DNA of 8,134 nt from an uncultured Clostridia bacterium (GTDB taxonomy: Bacteria > Bacillota > Clostridia > Oscillospirales > CAG-272). The notes under the pieces were generated by a model that was not told where the DNA came from, searched no databases, and was given only the letters and a program-made list of their open reading frames with translations. The stretch covers positions 1 to 8,134 of the forward strand of contig CAMZBE010000049.1 in NCBI GenBank assembly GCA_947304475.1. Reading direction: 5' to 3'. The position numbers and the translations under genes were made by a program. This document shows, one piece after another, positions 1-6,145 of this stretch (the first letter of the stretch is position 1; each line of letters opens with the position of its first letter).

Positions 1-1
1 G

Positions 2-565
2 TTAGTTCGAGCGGTACTGGTACTTGGTGATGAGCGCGGGATTGTAGAGCAGAAGATCGGCTTCGCAGATATACGCGCTCTCCAGAAAGTGCCGCGCGAC
101 AAGGGCGGAACTGATGTTATTCGCCTCCATATAGAGCGGGTTGTCGATAAAGACGATGTTCGGGTATTTCGGAAGCAGTTGGTTGAACTGATCCGCGAGG
201 TAGCCGCGCACGACGTAGATCTCTTCGATCCCGACCGCCGTGATCGCGTCGAGCAGCGAGTCGATGATGCGTTTCCCCTTGACGCGCACCAGCGGTTTCG
301 GGGTGTTCAGCGTGATGGGCACCAACCGGGTTCCGAACCCGGCGGCAAGAAACACCGCGCGTTTTACGCGGTAGGGCTCGAGGGCGGCGAGCCCTGCCTC
401 TGTGATCGCGCCGTCGGCGATCAGTCCCTTCGCCGTCAGTTCCGATACGGTCTTGTTGATCATGCCGAGCGAAATGTTCGCCCCGCTCGCAAGGGCGCGT
501 TGAGAGAGCGGGCGTTTCGCCGCTTCCAGAGCCGTCAGTACGTCGAATTCTTTTTCGGTCAGCAT
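2..565 (-). CDS. Winged-helix + LicC-like (phosphocholine) cytidylyltransferase, truncated at the C-terminus
   Basis: The protein is 187 residues as read. Residues 1-65 form a winged-helix domain of the MarR/GntR-like kind (the stretch around SQRALASGANISLGMINKTV is the helix-turn-helix). From residue 68 a sugar-phosphate/choline-phosphate nucleotidyltransferase Rossmann domain begins: the NTP-binding signature LAAGFGTRLVPIT is at 73-85, TPKPLV at 88-93, and the probable metal-binding Asp is at 170 in EAD. Such enzymes transfer CMP from CTP to phosphocholine or a similar alcohol phosphate in the cytosol, and LicC feeds phosphocholine decoration of surface glycans. The start at 565 follows a GGAAAA-type ribosome binding site; an upstream ATG at 652 lies before the predicted transcription start and is excluded. 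Winged-helix/LicC fusions I know continue for about 100 more residues after the YQYxSN motif, but here a TAA at 4-2 ends the frame exactly there. That suggests a frameshift or a contig-edge error. The substrate is inferred; a sugar nucleotidyltransferase is the alternative. Confidence 0.8.
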   Translation of the reverse strand: MLTEKEFDVLTALEAAKRPLSQRALASGANISLGMINKTVSELTAKGLIADGAITEAGLAALEPYRVKRAVFLAAGFGTRLVPITLNTPKPLVRVKGKRIIDSLLDAITAVGIEEIYVVRGYLADQFNQLLPKYPNIVFIDNPLYMEANNISSALVARHFLESAYICEADLLLYNPALITKYQYRSN

Positions 566-611
566 TCCGTTTTCCTTTCTTTTTCCCCACCCGGTGACGT
601 CCGGAACGGAG

Positions 612-631
612 AAACGCCCTTCGGGACGTTC
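612..631 (-). promoter_or_regulatory. Small hairpin in the leader of the LicC-like gene
   Basis: In the minus-strand transcript, AACGTCC and GGGCGTT pair around a CGAA loop (630-613), with one G-U wobble and a possible further G-U pair at 631/612. It lies within about 25 nt of the predicted transcript start. It could stabilise the 5' end; no ligand-binding or attenuator structure was recognised. Confidence 0.3.
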
Positions 632-642
632 AAACCTTTCCG

Positions 643-671
643 ATTGTAGCACAGAATTGAACGCTTGTCAA
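643..671 (-). promoter_or_regulatory. Near-consensus sigma-A promoter for the winged-helix/LicC-like gene
   Basis: On the minus strand a perfect -35 box TTGACA (671-666) is followed by a 17-bp spacer and a -10 box TACAAT (648-643, five of six consensus bases). Transcription would start near 636, giving a leader of about 70 nt before the ATG at 565. A-rich tracts just upstream (roughly 674-697, minus strand) could act as an UP element. Sequence match and spacing make this one of the best-supported regulatory calls here. Confidence 0.8.
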
Positions 672-679
672 CCGTTTTC

Positions 680-752
680 TTACTTTTCCCGTTCAAAATG
701 CGGTCAATCACACTTTTTTTGCTTCCGGTCTTTACTTTTCGCGCGCAAAATG
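680..752 (+). repeat. Imperfect 21-bp direct repeat in the divergent promoter region (680-700 and 732-752)
   Basis: Both copies read TTACTTTTC-N6-AAAATG and match at 18 of 21 positions; the differences are confined to the central six bases (CCGTTC versus GCGCGC). Their starts are 52 bp apart, close to five turns of B-DNA. Each copy has TTTT and AAAA arms flanking a CG-containing centre, which is operator-like. The right copy covers most of the -35 box and the spacer of the plus-strand promoter. The left copy lies roughly at -44 to -64 of the minus-strand promoter. The repeat is seen directly; a role as a shared regulator site is inferred. Confidence 0.5.
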
Positions 753-759
753 ATATAAT
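731..759 (+). promoter_or_regulatory. Extended -10 promoter driving the plus-strand gene cluster
   Basis: TTTACT (731-736, four of six -35 consensus bases) is followed by a 17-bp spacer and a perfect TATAAT (754-759), preceded by the TGN extension at 751-753. Transcription would start near 766, leaving a short leader of about 30 nt before the ATG at 797. A run of seven T at 714-720 lies upstream, where an UP element would be. This is the only convincing promoter seen for the 797-8134 gene series. Confidence 0.85.
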
Positions 760-796
760 AGGCAAGAATAAAGACTAAAGCGAGGACGTTTAACAC

Positions 797-2656
797 ATGG
801 AACCCAACGCCGAGCAGACCGCGACGCCCGCCCCGAAAAAGAAACGGCAGGCGACGACGGGCGAAAAACTTGCCTTTCTCTGGCACGACAAGCGGAATTG
901 GAAGCAGCGGCTTTTCAACGCGCTTCCGGTCTCGTTTGCCGTCGCTTATACGTTCTGTCTCTTTCAGCCGCTCGAGGTTTTCATCAAGAACAACAGTTTC
1001 CTTCCGTTCGGGATCGGGGCGCTTACTCCTCCGCTGATCCTGCTCGCGCTCGGCGTTTTCGTCGTGCTCGGCGCGCTCCTGACGCTTCTGAGGGGGAAGA
1101 TCCACAACGCCCTCGTCTCTCTTTCGGTCGGGTTCCTGATCTGCGGGTATCTGCAATGCAACCTGCTCAACATCGACCACGGAACGCTCGACGGCGCCAA
1201 CGTCGCGTGGCACGACTACCGTGTGAAGACGGTATTGAATCTGGTGCTCTGGGTAATCCTGATCCTTCTGCCGTTCCTCATCCACTACCTGTTCCCGAAG
1301 GTCTGGAAGTACGCCGCCCGCGTGCTCGCGGCGCTGCTCGTCGTGGCGCAGACGGTCGCCCTGATCGTGATGCTTCTGACGTCCGATTCACTCTACGACA
1401 ACTCCCGAAACGGCTATCTGAAACGCGAGGGGATCTACGACGTTTCGGAAAACAACAACGTCGTCGTCTTTCTGCTCGACCGCTTCGACAACAAATACGC
1501 CGACGCGATTCTGGAGGCGGAACCGACGCTCGAAAACGATCTCGGCGGATTCACTTTCTACGAGAATTTCGTCGGGAGTTATTCGCGTACCTATCCCTCG
1601 GTGGCCTACCTGCTCACCGGCGTCAAGACCGATTATTCGGTGAAGCCGCGCGAGTACCTCGAGACCGCCTTTACGACGTCGTCCTTCCTTTCCGCGCTCC
1701 GCGAAGGGGGCGTTGAGGCGCGGGTCTACACCGACGTCCCCTACACGATCGGGAACGCCGAATGGCTGATCGGCACGGTCGAAAACGCAGCGCCGCCGAT
1801 GGAACTACCCCCGAGGGGACGGATCCTTTCGGCGATGATGATCCTCTCGTCCTACCGCTGGACGCCCGAGGCGCTGAAACCCTACTTCCACTACTACACC
1901 AACGATTATTTCACCTACGTTTACGACGACCCGAACGCCGAATACGACGTGTATTCGAGCGACGACGTCCGCTTCCGCGCAGACCTGGTCAGCCAAGGGC
2001 TGACGGTTCGGGACAACGCCAAGACCTACCTGTTCTACCACCTGTCGGGTTCCCACGAACCCTACTACATGGACGCCGCCGGCAACCGCGCCGAGTTCCC
2101 GACCGACAAGGAGGGGAAGCGCGAAGGTCTGCTCCAACAGACGCGGGGCGATATCGGCACGCTGCTGCTCTATATCGAACAACTCAAAGCGAAGGGGCTG
2201 TACGACAAAACGACCATCATCGTGACCGCCGACCACGGCAGAACGGGGACCATCACCGACCTCGAGCACGCAAACGAGATCGACAACGTCCTGACCGGAG
2301 AACCCGATACCGGCGAGCGCGTCCCGGTTTTGATGATCAAGCCGGCGGGCGCGGATACGACCGTGCCGCTTGCTCGCTCGCAAAAGCAACTCTCCCACGA
2401 GAACCTCTGCCCGACCATTCTCGAGGCGCTCGGGCTCGATCATACCGCCGTCGGCAGATCGGTAAACGACGTCGGCGAGGATGAAGAGGTCATCCGCTAC
2501 TTCTATATGAACGGCGCGAAAGCCAACCGCTCGACCGCGTCCCGCGACTGGAACCTGATTACGTATCGGATCGTCGGCGACGCCAACGATTTTGCCAACT
2601 GGGAGAAGATCGATACCAAACGGATCGAGTATCCCTACTACGACAGCAGCCGCTGA
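797..2656 (+). CDS. Membrane sulfatase/phosphotransferase-like enzyme of the alkaline phosphatase superfamily (LtaS-type architecture)
   Basis: The product is 619 residues. A short lysine-rich cytoplasmic tail (about 1-40) is followed by about five membrane helices (approximately 42-60, 72-98, 105-122, 144-166, 173-196). An extracellular alkaline-phosphatase-fold domain runs from about 218 to the end. Expected metal and active-site positions are visible: Asp228 in FLLDRFD, Thr265 in SRTYPSV as the likely nucleophile, His420 in SGSHEPY, Asp479-His480 in TADHG, and His534 near the end of the domain. The nucleophile position is Thr, where formylglycine sulfatases have Cys or Ser, so transfer or hydrolysis of a phospho-group (phosphoglycerol or phosphoethanolamine-like) outside the membrane is more likely than sulfate removal. 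GAGG at 782-785 is the ribosome binding site. The gene is divergent from a LicC-like gene, which fits surface-polymer decoration. The exact substrate cannot be read; it is not recognisably LtaS itself. Confidence 0.85.
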   Translation: MEPNAEQTATPAPKKKRQATTGEKLAFLWHDKRNWKQRLFNALPVSFAVAYTFCLFQPLEVFIKNNSFLPFGIGALTPPLILLALGVFVVLGALLTLLRGKIHNALVSLSVGFLICGYLQCNLLNIDHGTLDGANVAWHDYRVKTVLNLVLWVILILLPFLIHYLFPKVWKYAARVLAALLVVAQTVALIVMLLTSDSLYDNSRNGYLKREGIYDVSENNNVVVFLLDRFDNKYADAILEAEPTLENDLGGFTFYENFVGSYSRTYPSVAYLLTGVKTDYSVKPREYLETAFTTSSFLSALREGGVEARVYTDVPYTIGNAEWLIGTVENAAPPMELPPRGRILSAMMILSSYRWTPEALKPYFHYYTNDYFTYVYDDPNAEYDVYSSDDVRFRADLVSQGLTVRDNAKTYLFYHLSGSHEPYYMDAAGNRAEFPTDKEGKREGLLQQTRGDIGTLLLYIEQLKAKGLYDKTTIIVTADHGRTGTITDLEHANEIDNVLTGEPDTGERVPVLMIKPAGADTTVPLARSQKQLSHENLCPTILEALGLDHTAVGRSVNDVGEDEEVIRYFYMNGAKANRSTASRDWNLITYRIVGDANDFANWEKIDTKRIEYPYYDSSR

Positions 2657-2671
2657 TCCGGAAGGGAAGAG

Positions 2672-3211
2672 ATGAAAAAGACCTGGATCCCGATCGCGGC
2701 GGGTTATCTCCTGCTTCTGCTCGTCGTCGCAGGCATTCTGCTCTTCGGGCACGTCGAGACGGTCGGGGATCACTACCTGTTCCGTCCCGAGGAGATTCCC
2801 GAGGGGGCGGACGTCGTGACACTCTCGATCGACTGCAGCGCGCTGGAAGGTCATCTTGACGAACTCCCCCCTTCGATAAGAAACGAATTGCCCGACGGAC
2901 TGGTCTACCTATCCCCGACGCGTTTTCTTTACCGGGAAGGCATGACGGCGTTCGATCTGCTCCTTTCAGCCGAGCGTCCGGCGCGTCTGCGGATCGCGTA
3001 CCAATCGGTGTTCGGCGGATCCTACTACGTTTCTTCGATCAACGATCTCGCCGAATTCTCGGCGGGGAACGAGTCGGGGTGGATCGTTCTGGTCAACGGC
3101 GTTTTCATCGACCGGAGCGCCTCGTCCTGCCAACTTTCGCCGGGCGACTCCGTCGAATGGCGCTATACCGTTTCCTACGGGGACGTACTGCCCCCCGAAC
3201 TGCTTGAATGA
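2672..3211 (+). CDS. Membrane-anchored extracellular DUF4430 (transcobalamin-like C-terminal) domain protein
   Basis: The product is 179 residues. An uncleaved-looking signal anchor or membrane helix spans about residues 6-26 after a KK start. The remainder (about 48-170) resembles the extended DUF4430 domain: TLSIDC early, an EGMTAFDLL stretch at 89-97, YYVSSINDLAEFSAG near 118-131, SGWIVLVNG at 135-143, and the closing GDSVEWRYT at 158-166. Cys55 and Cys153 could pair as a disulfide outside the cell. DUF4430 resembles the C-terminal domain of intrinsic factor/transcobalamin and usually occurs in exported Firmicute proteins; its ligand is generally unknown. The start is supported by a GGAAGGGAAG ribosome binding site at 2660-2669. 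The gene follows the preceding stop codon by only 15 nt, so the two are almost surely co-transcribed. No cobalamin transport gene is nearby, so a cobalamin role is not supported by context. Confidence 0.75.
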   Translation: MKKTWIPIAAGYLLLLLVVAGILLFGHVETVGDHYLFRPEEIPEGADVVTLSIDCSALEGHLDELPPSIRNELPDGLVYLSPTRFLYREGMTAFDLLLSAERPARLRIAYQSVFGGSYYVSSINDLAEFSAGNESGWIVLVNGVFIDRSASSCQLSPGDSVEWRYTVSYGDVLPPELLE

Positions 3212-3231
3212 ACCACGGAAAGGAACCGAAT

Positions 3232-5388
3232 ATGATCGTTTTCGACCAGAAGAGTGCGACCTTCACCCTGACGGGGAAGGGCGTGAAATACGTGATGGGC
3301 GTCACCGACGGGGTGCTCGAACACCGCTACTTCGGCGCGCCGATCGCGGACGACGACCTCTCGCTCTATCGGGGCGAGGCGGCGGTCTCGTTTGAAGCCC
3401 GCGTCCCCGGAAAGTTAAGTCAGAACCATATCTTTTCCGAAGCGCCGGCGTACGGTCGCGGCGACTACCGTGAGCCCATGCTCGTTCTGCGTGGCGAAAA
3501 CGGGGAGACCGCGCTCGATCTGACGTATACCGGGTACCGGATCGAAAAGGGACACGCGCTGAAGGGGCTCCCGACCACCCACGGCGGGGAAACCCTTACC
3601 GTCACGCTTTCCGACGCGGTTCGCGGGGTTTCGGTCGACCTGTTCTACACCGTCTTCGACGACGTGCCCGCAGTCGCGCGCGCCGCGCGCGTCACCAACG
3701 CGGGGAAAGCCTACCTGAAGATCCAGCGCGCCTATTCGGCGTCGCTCGATCTGCCCGGCAACGGCTACGATCTGATCACGCTCTACGGCGCGTGGGCGCG
3801 CGAGCGCACGCCCGAACGAACCCCGATCCGCCACGGCGTTACCTCGGTCGACAGCAAACGCGTCAGCAGTTCCGCCCCCCTGAACCCCTTCGCCGCGCTC
3901 GTCGAGCATACGGCGACCGAGAGCGCGGGGCGCGCCTACGGGATCGCGCTGCTCTACTCCTCGTCGTGGAAGATCTCCTGCGAGGGCGCGCAGAACGGAT
4001 CCACCCGTCTGAGCGGCGGGATCAACGATTTCGCGTTCTCGAAGACGCTCGCCCCCGGAGAGAGTTTCGATACGCCCGAGGCGGTCTTCGTCTGCTCGTC
4101 CGAGGGGATCGGCGGGCTTTCGCGCGCCTTCCACGATCTTGCCCGCGCGCATATCGTCAATCCGGCTTTCGTGAACAAGCCCCGTCCGATCGTGGTCAAC
4201 AACTGGGAAGCGACCTATTTCGACTTCAACTACGACCGGTTGTTCGCCATCATCGACGCCGCCGAGGGGACCGGGATCGACACCTTCGTTCTCGACGACG
4301 GCTGGTTCGGCGCGCGTGACAGCGACGCCGCGGGACTTGGCGACTGGACGGTCAACCGGAACAAACTGCCCGAGGGGCTGACGCCGATCATCGACCGCTG
4401 CCACGCACGCGGGCTGAAGTTTGGGCTCTGGTTTGAGCCCGAGATGGTCAACCCGGACTCGGATCTCTTCCGTGCCCACCCCGACTGGGCGATCGGGTGC
4501 CCCGGCTACGAACCGCTGCTCTCGCGGCGGCAACTCGTCCTCGATATCACCCGCAAAGAGGTGCGCGACTACCTCGTCGAATCGGTCAACCGCGTCCTGA
4601 AAGAGAACGCGATCGATTACGTCAAATGGGACAGCAACCGCAACGTCTCCGATCTCTGGTCACCCGCCGCCGATCCGCGCGACCGCGAGTGTTTCACGCA
4701 CGAATACGCGCTCGGACTTTACGACCTCTTCGACCGGATCGTTCTTGCCAATCCTTCGGTCTTCTTCGAGGGGTGCTCGGGCGGCGGTTCGCGTTACGAT
4801 TTCGGGATGCTCCGCTATTTCCCGCAGATCTGGACGTCGGACGACACCGACGCGGGGATGCGGTGTATGATCCAGTACGGCACGTCCTACGCCTACCCGC
4901 TCTCGGCGATGTCCTGCCACGTCTCGGTCTGCCCCAATCATCAGAACCGGCGCACGACGCCGTTTGCCACTCGGTGCGCCGTCGCGCATCTCGGACCGAC
5001 CGGCTACGAACTCGACCTCTCGGAACTGCCCACAGAGGAAAAGGCACAGATCGCGGAGCAGAACGCGCTCTACCGCCGCGACGAGGATCTGATCCTCTCG
5101 GGCGACCTCTACCGGATCGCCGATCCCTTCGACGGGCTCGCGTTCGGGTTCCTTCTGGTCGCCAAGGACAGGTCGAAGGCGGCTTTGACGTTGGTGAAAC
5201 TCCTTACCCTGACCAACGCCGAGCGCCCGCTCTTCCGTCTGCCCGGGCTGGAGCCCTCCGCCGCGTACCTCGTCGAGGAGACCGGCGCGACCTTCCGGGG
5301 CGGCACGCTCGCCGAACTCGGACTGCCGCTTGAGTGGAGAAATCTGCACGATTTCGACGCCGCGGTTTTCCATTTCAAGCGCATCTGA
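3232..5388 (+). CDS. Alpha-galactosidase, glycoside hydrolase family 36
   Basis: The product is 718 residues, typical for a cytosolic GH36 enzyme of about 720 to 745 residues. An N-terminal beta-sandwich (about 1-310) precedes the catalytic barrel. Family landmarks occur in order: VVNNWEATYFDFN, FVLDDGWFGARDSD, WFEPEMVNPDSDL, the nucleophile Asp467 in YVKWDSNR, FEGCSGGGSRYDFGMLRYFP, and the acid/base Asp537 in WTSDDTDA, 70 residues later, a spacing I recall for characterised relatives. SCHVSVCPNHQNRRTTP and GYELDLSELP follow. The enzyme removes terminal alpha-1,6-galactose from melibiose, raffinose or related galactosides; no signal peptide is seen. An in-frame ATG at 3208 overlaps the previous stop as ATGA but has no ribosome binding site. 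The ATG at 3232 has GGAAAGGAA at 3217-3225 and gives the usual N-terminus, so it is chosen. No sugar transporter or regulator is visible nearby, so substrate choice rests on the family alone. Confidence 0.95.
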   Translation: MIVFDQKSATFTLTGKGVKYVMGVTDGVLEHRYFGAPIADDDLSLYRGEAAVSFEARVPGKLSQNHIFSEAPAYGRGDYREPMLVLRGENGETALDLTYTGYRIEKGHALKGLPTTHGGETLTVTLSDAVRGVSVDLFYTVFDDVPAVARAARVTNAGKAYLKIQRAYSASLDLPGNGYDLITLYGAWARERTPERTPIRHGVTSVDSKRVSSSAPLNPFAALVEHTATESAGRAYGIALLYSSSWKISCEGAQNGSTRLSGGINDFAFSKTLAPGESFDTPEAVFVCSSEGIGGLSRAFHDLARAHIVNPAFVNKPRPIVVNNWEATYFDFNYDRLFAIIDAAEGTGIDTFVLDDGWFGARDSDAAGLGDWTVNRNKLPEGLTPIIDRCHARGLKFGLWFEPEMVNPDSDLFRAHPDWAIGCPGYEPLLSRRQLVLDITRKEVRDYLVESVNRVLKENAIDYVKWDSNRNVSDLWSPAADPRDRECFTHEYALGLYDLFDRIVLANPSVFFEGCSGGGSRYDFGMLRYFPQIWTSDDTDAGMRCMIQYGTSYAYPLSAMSCHVSVCPNHQNRRTTPFATRCAVAHLGPTGYELDLSELPTEEKAQIAEQNALYRRDEDLILSGDLYRIADPFDGLAFGFLLVAKDRSKAALTLVKLLTLTNAERPLFRLPGLEPSAAYLVEETGATFRGGTLAELGLPLEWRNLHDFDAAVFHFKRI

Positions 5389-5428
5389 CGCGCGACGCCC
5401 TTTTTCCCGTCATCAAATACAGATCCGC

Positions 5429-5442
5429 GGGGCAGACGCCCC
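5429..5442 (+). promoter_or_regulatory. GC hairpin just upstream of the ThyX-like gene's ribosome binding site
   Basis: GGGGC and GCCCC pair around an AGAC loop in the 72-nt gap after the alpha-galactosidase gene. The hairpin ends 3 nt before the AAAGGAG ribosome binding site. There is no following T-run, so it is not an intrinsic terminator. It could mark an RNA-processing or stabilising point in the polycistronic transcript. No promoter was recognised in this gap. Confidence 0.35.
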
Positions 5443-5460
5443 CGGAAAAGGAGAAACGAT

Positions 5461-6093
5461 ATGCTGAAAGTCGAACGGATCTCGGTTATGAACTTCGAGA
5501 ACGCCATCCGCGGCGCACGCAACCCCCTGAACAGTTGGGATCGCTATGACAGCCACGTGGAGCCCGACGGGACCTTCGTTCTCGGACAGAACGACCTGTC
5601 GCTGGCGCAGAGACTCGCGAAGGCGGGTTCGGATCACCGGAAATTTCTCCGTCAGGTGTTGGTCTCGCTCGATATCACGGGGCCGCTCTACTGGTGGAAG
5701 GAGTTTGATACCTACAAGGTCGGCACGGTCGCCAACTCGACCAGTACGATGCACAAGATCCACGCCAAACCCTTCGGGCGCGAGGATTTTTCCTGCGACG
5801 GTATGAGCGAAGGGGGACTTGCGGTTCTGGATAACGTCATTTCGTATCTCGAAGAGGCGCGTCTGCGCTTCGTCGAGACCAAGAACCGTCAGGACTGGCT
5901 CGACATGATCCAGTTGCTTCCCGAGAGTTACAACCAACTCCGGACGGTCACTCTCAACTACGAGGTGCTGATCAATATGTACTACGCCCGCCGTTCGCAC
6001 AAACTGACCGAGTGGTACGTCCTCTGCGACGTGATCAAGTCGCTGCCCTACGCGAACGAACTGATTTTGGTGCGTGAGGAGAACGCGGACTGA
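5461..6093 (+). CDS. Divergent ThyX-like protein (FAD-dependent thymidylate synthase fold) lacking the RHRxxS signature
   Basis: The product is 210 residues, within the usual ThyX range. No conserved catalytic family matched outright, but ThyX landmarks align in order. AGSDHRKFLRQ (55-65) sits where ThyX has GHxSxxEH. YWWKEFDTYK (77-86) sits where ThyX has the QLxRHR segment. NSTS (92-95), followed by MH, sits where ThyX has NExSxRY. LLPESYNQLRTVTLNYEVL (152-170) with RRSHKLTEW (177-185) matches the C-terminal LPxSxYTxxxxTxNLRxL...R...AQxEIR block. The ThyX signature arginine-histidine-arginine is replaced by T-Y-K, and the terminal RY by MH. ThyX methylates dUMP using FAD, NADPH and methylenetetrahydrofolate; whether this protein does so is unknown. 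I recall near-identical short proteins being widespread in Clostridia and their phages under hypothetical or thymidylate-synthase labels. AAAGGAG at 5446-5452 sets the start with ideal spacing. The fold is inferred from motif alignment by eye. Confidence 0.6.
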   Translation: MLKVERISVMNFENAIRGARNPLNSWDRYDSHVEPDGTFVLGQNDLSLAQRLAKAGSDHRKFLRQVLVSLDITGPLYWWKEFDTYKVGTVANSTSTMHKIHAKPFGREDFSCDGMSEGGLAVLDNVISYLEEARLRFVETKNRQDWLDMIQLLPESYNQLRTVTLNYEVLINMYYARRSHKLTEWYVLCDVIKSLPYANELILVREENAD

Positions 6094-6109
6094 CGGTCGG
6101 GCGCATGGA

Positions 6110-6126
6110 TCCCCCGGAACGGGGGA
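6110..6126 (+). promoter_or_regulatory. Strong GC hairpin just upstream of the nadE ribosome binding site
   Basis: TCCCCCG pairs perfectly with CGGGGGA around a GAA loop (7 bp) inside the 52-nt gap between the ThyX-like gene and nadE. It ends about 5 nt before the AAAGGAAGAG ribosome binding site at 6131-6140. No T-run follows, so it is not a terminator. The position mirrors the hairpin before the preceding gene. Confidence 0.4.
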
Positions 6127-6145
6127 ACGGAAAGGAAGAGAACGT

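Noticed and set aside
89..649. 186-codon plus-strand frame opposite the LicC-like gene
   Set aside because: It lacks domain motifs and a ribosome binding site, and it lies over the recognisable winged-helix/nucleotidyltransferase gene.
711..720. T-run as an intrinsic terminator
   Set aside because: No stem precedes the T-run and no plus-strand gene ends upstream. It more likely belongs to the AT-rich upstream promoter region.
559..765. 68-codon minus-strand frame in the divergent intergenic region
   Set aside because: It covers both promoters and would start upstream of the mapped-by-motif transcription start; no family resemblance.
1805..2854. 349-codon minus-strand frame across the membrane enzyme and DUF4430 genes
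   Set aside because: It spans two well-supported plus-strand genes and their junction, and shows no domain signature.
3415..4533. 372-codon minus-strand frame opposite the alpha-galactosidase
   Set aside because: It is an antisense shadow of a clear GH36 gene and has the same Arg/Gly/Val-rich composition as the other shadows.
5389..5410. GC-rich stretch with TTTTT after the alpha-galactosidase stop as a terminator
   Set aside because: The bases before the T-run do not form a stable stem, so termination is not supported.
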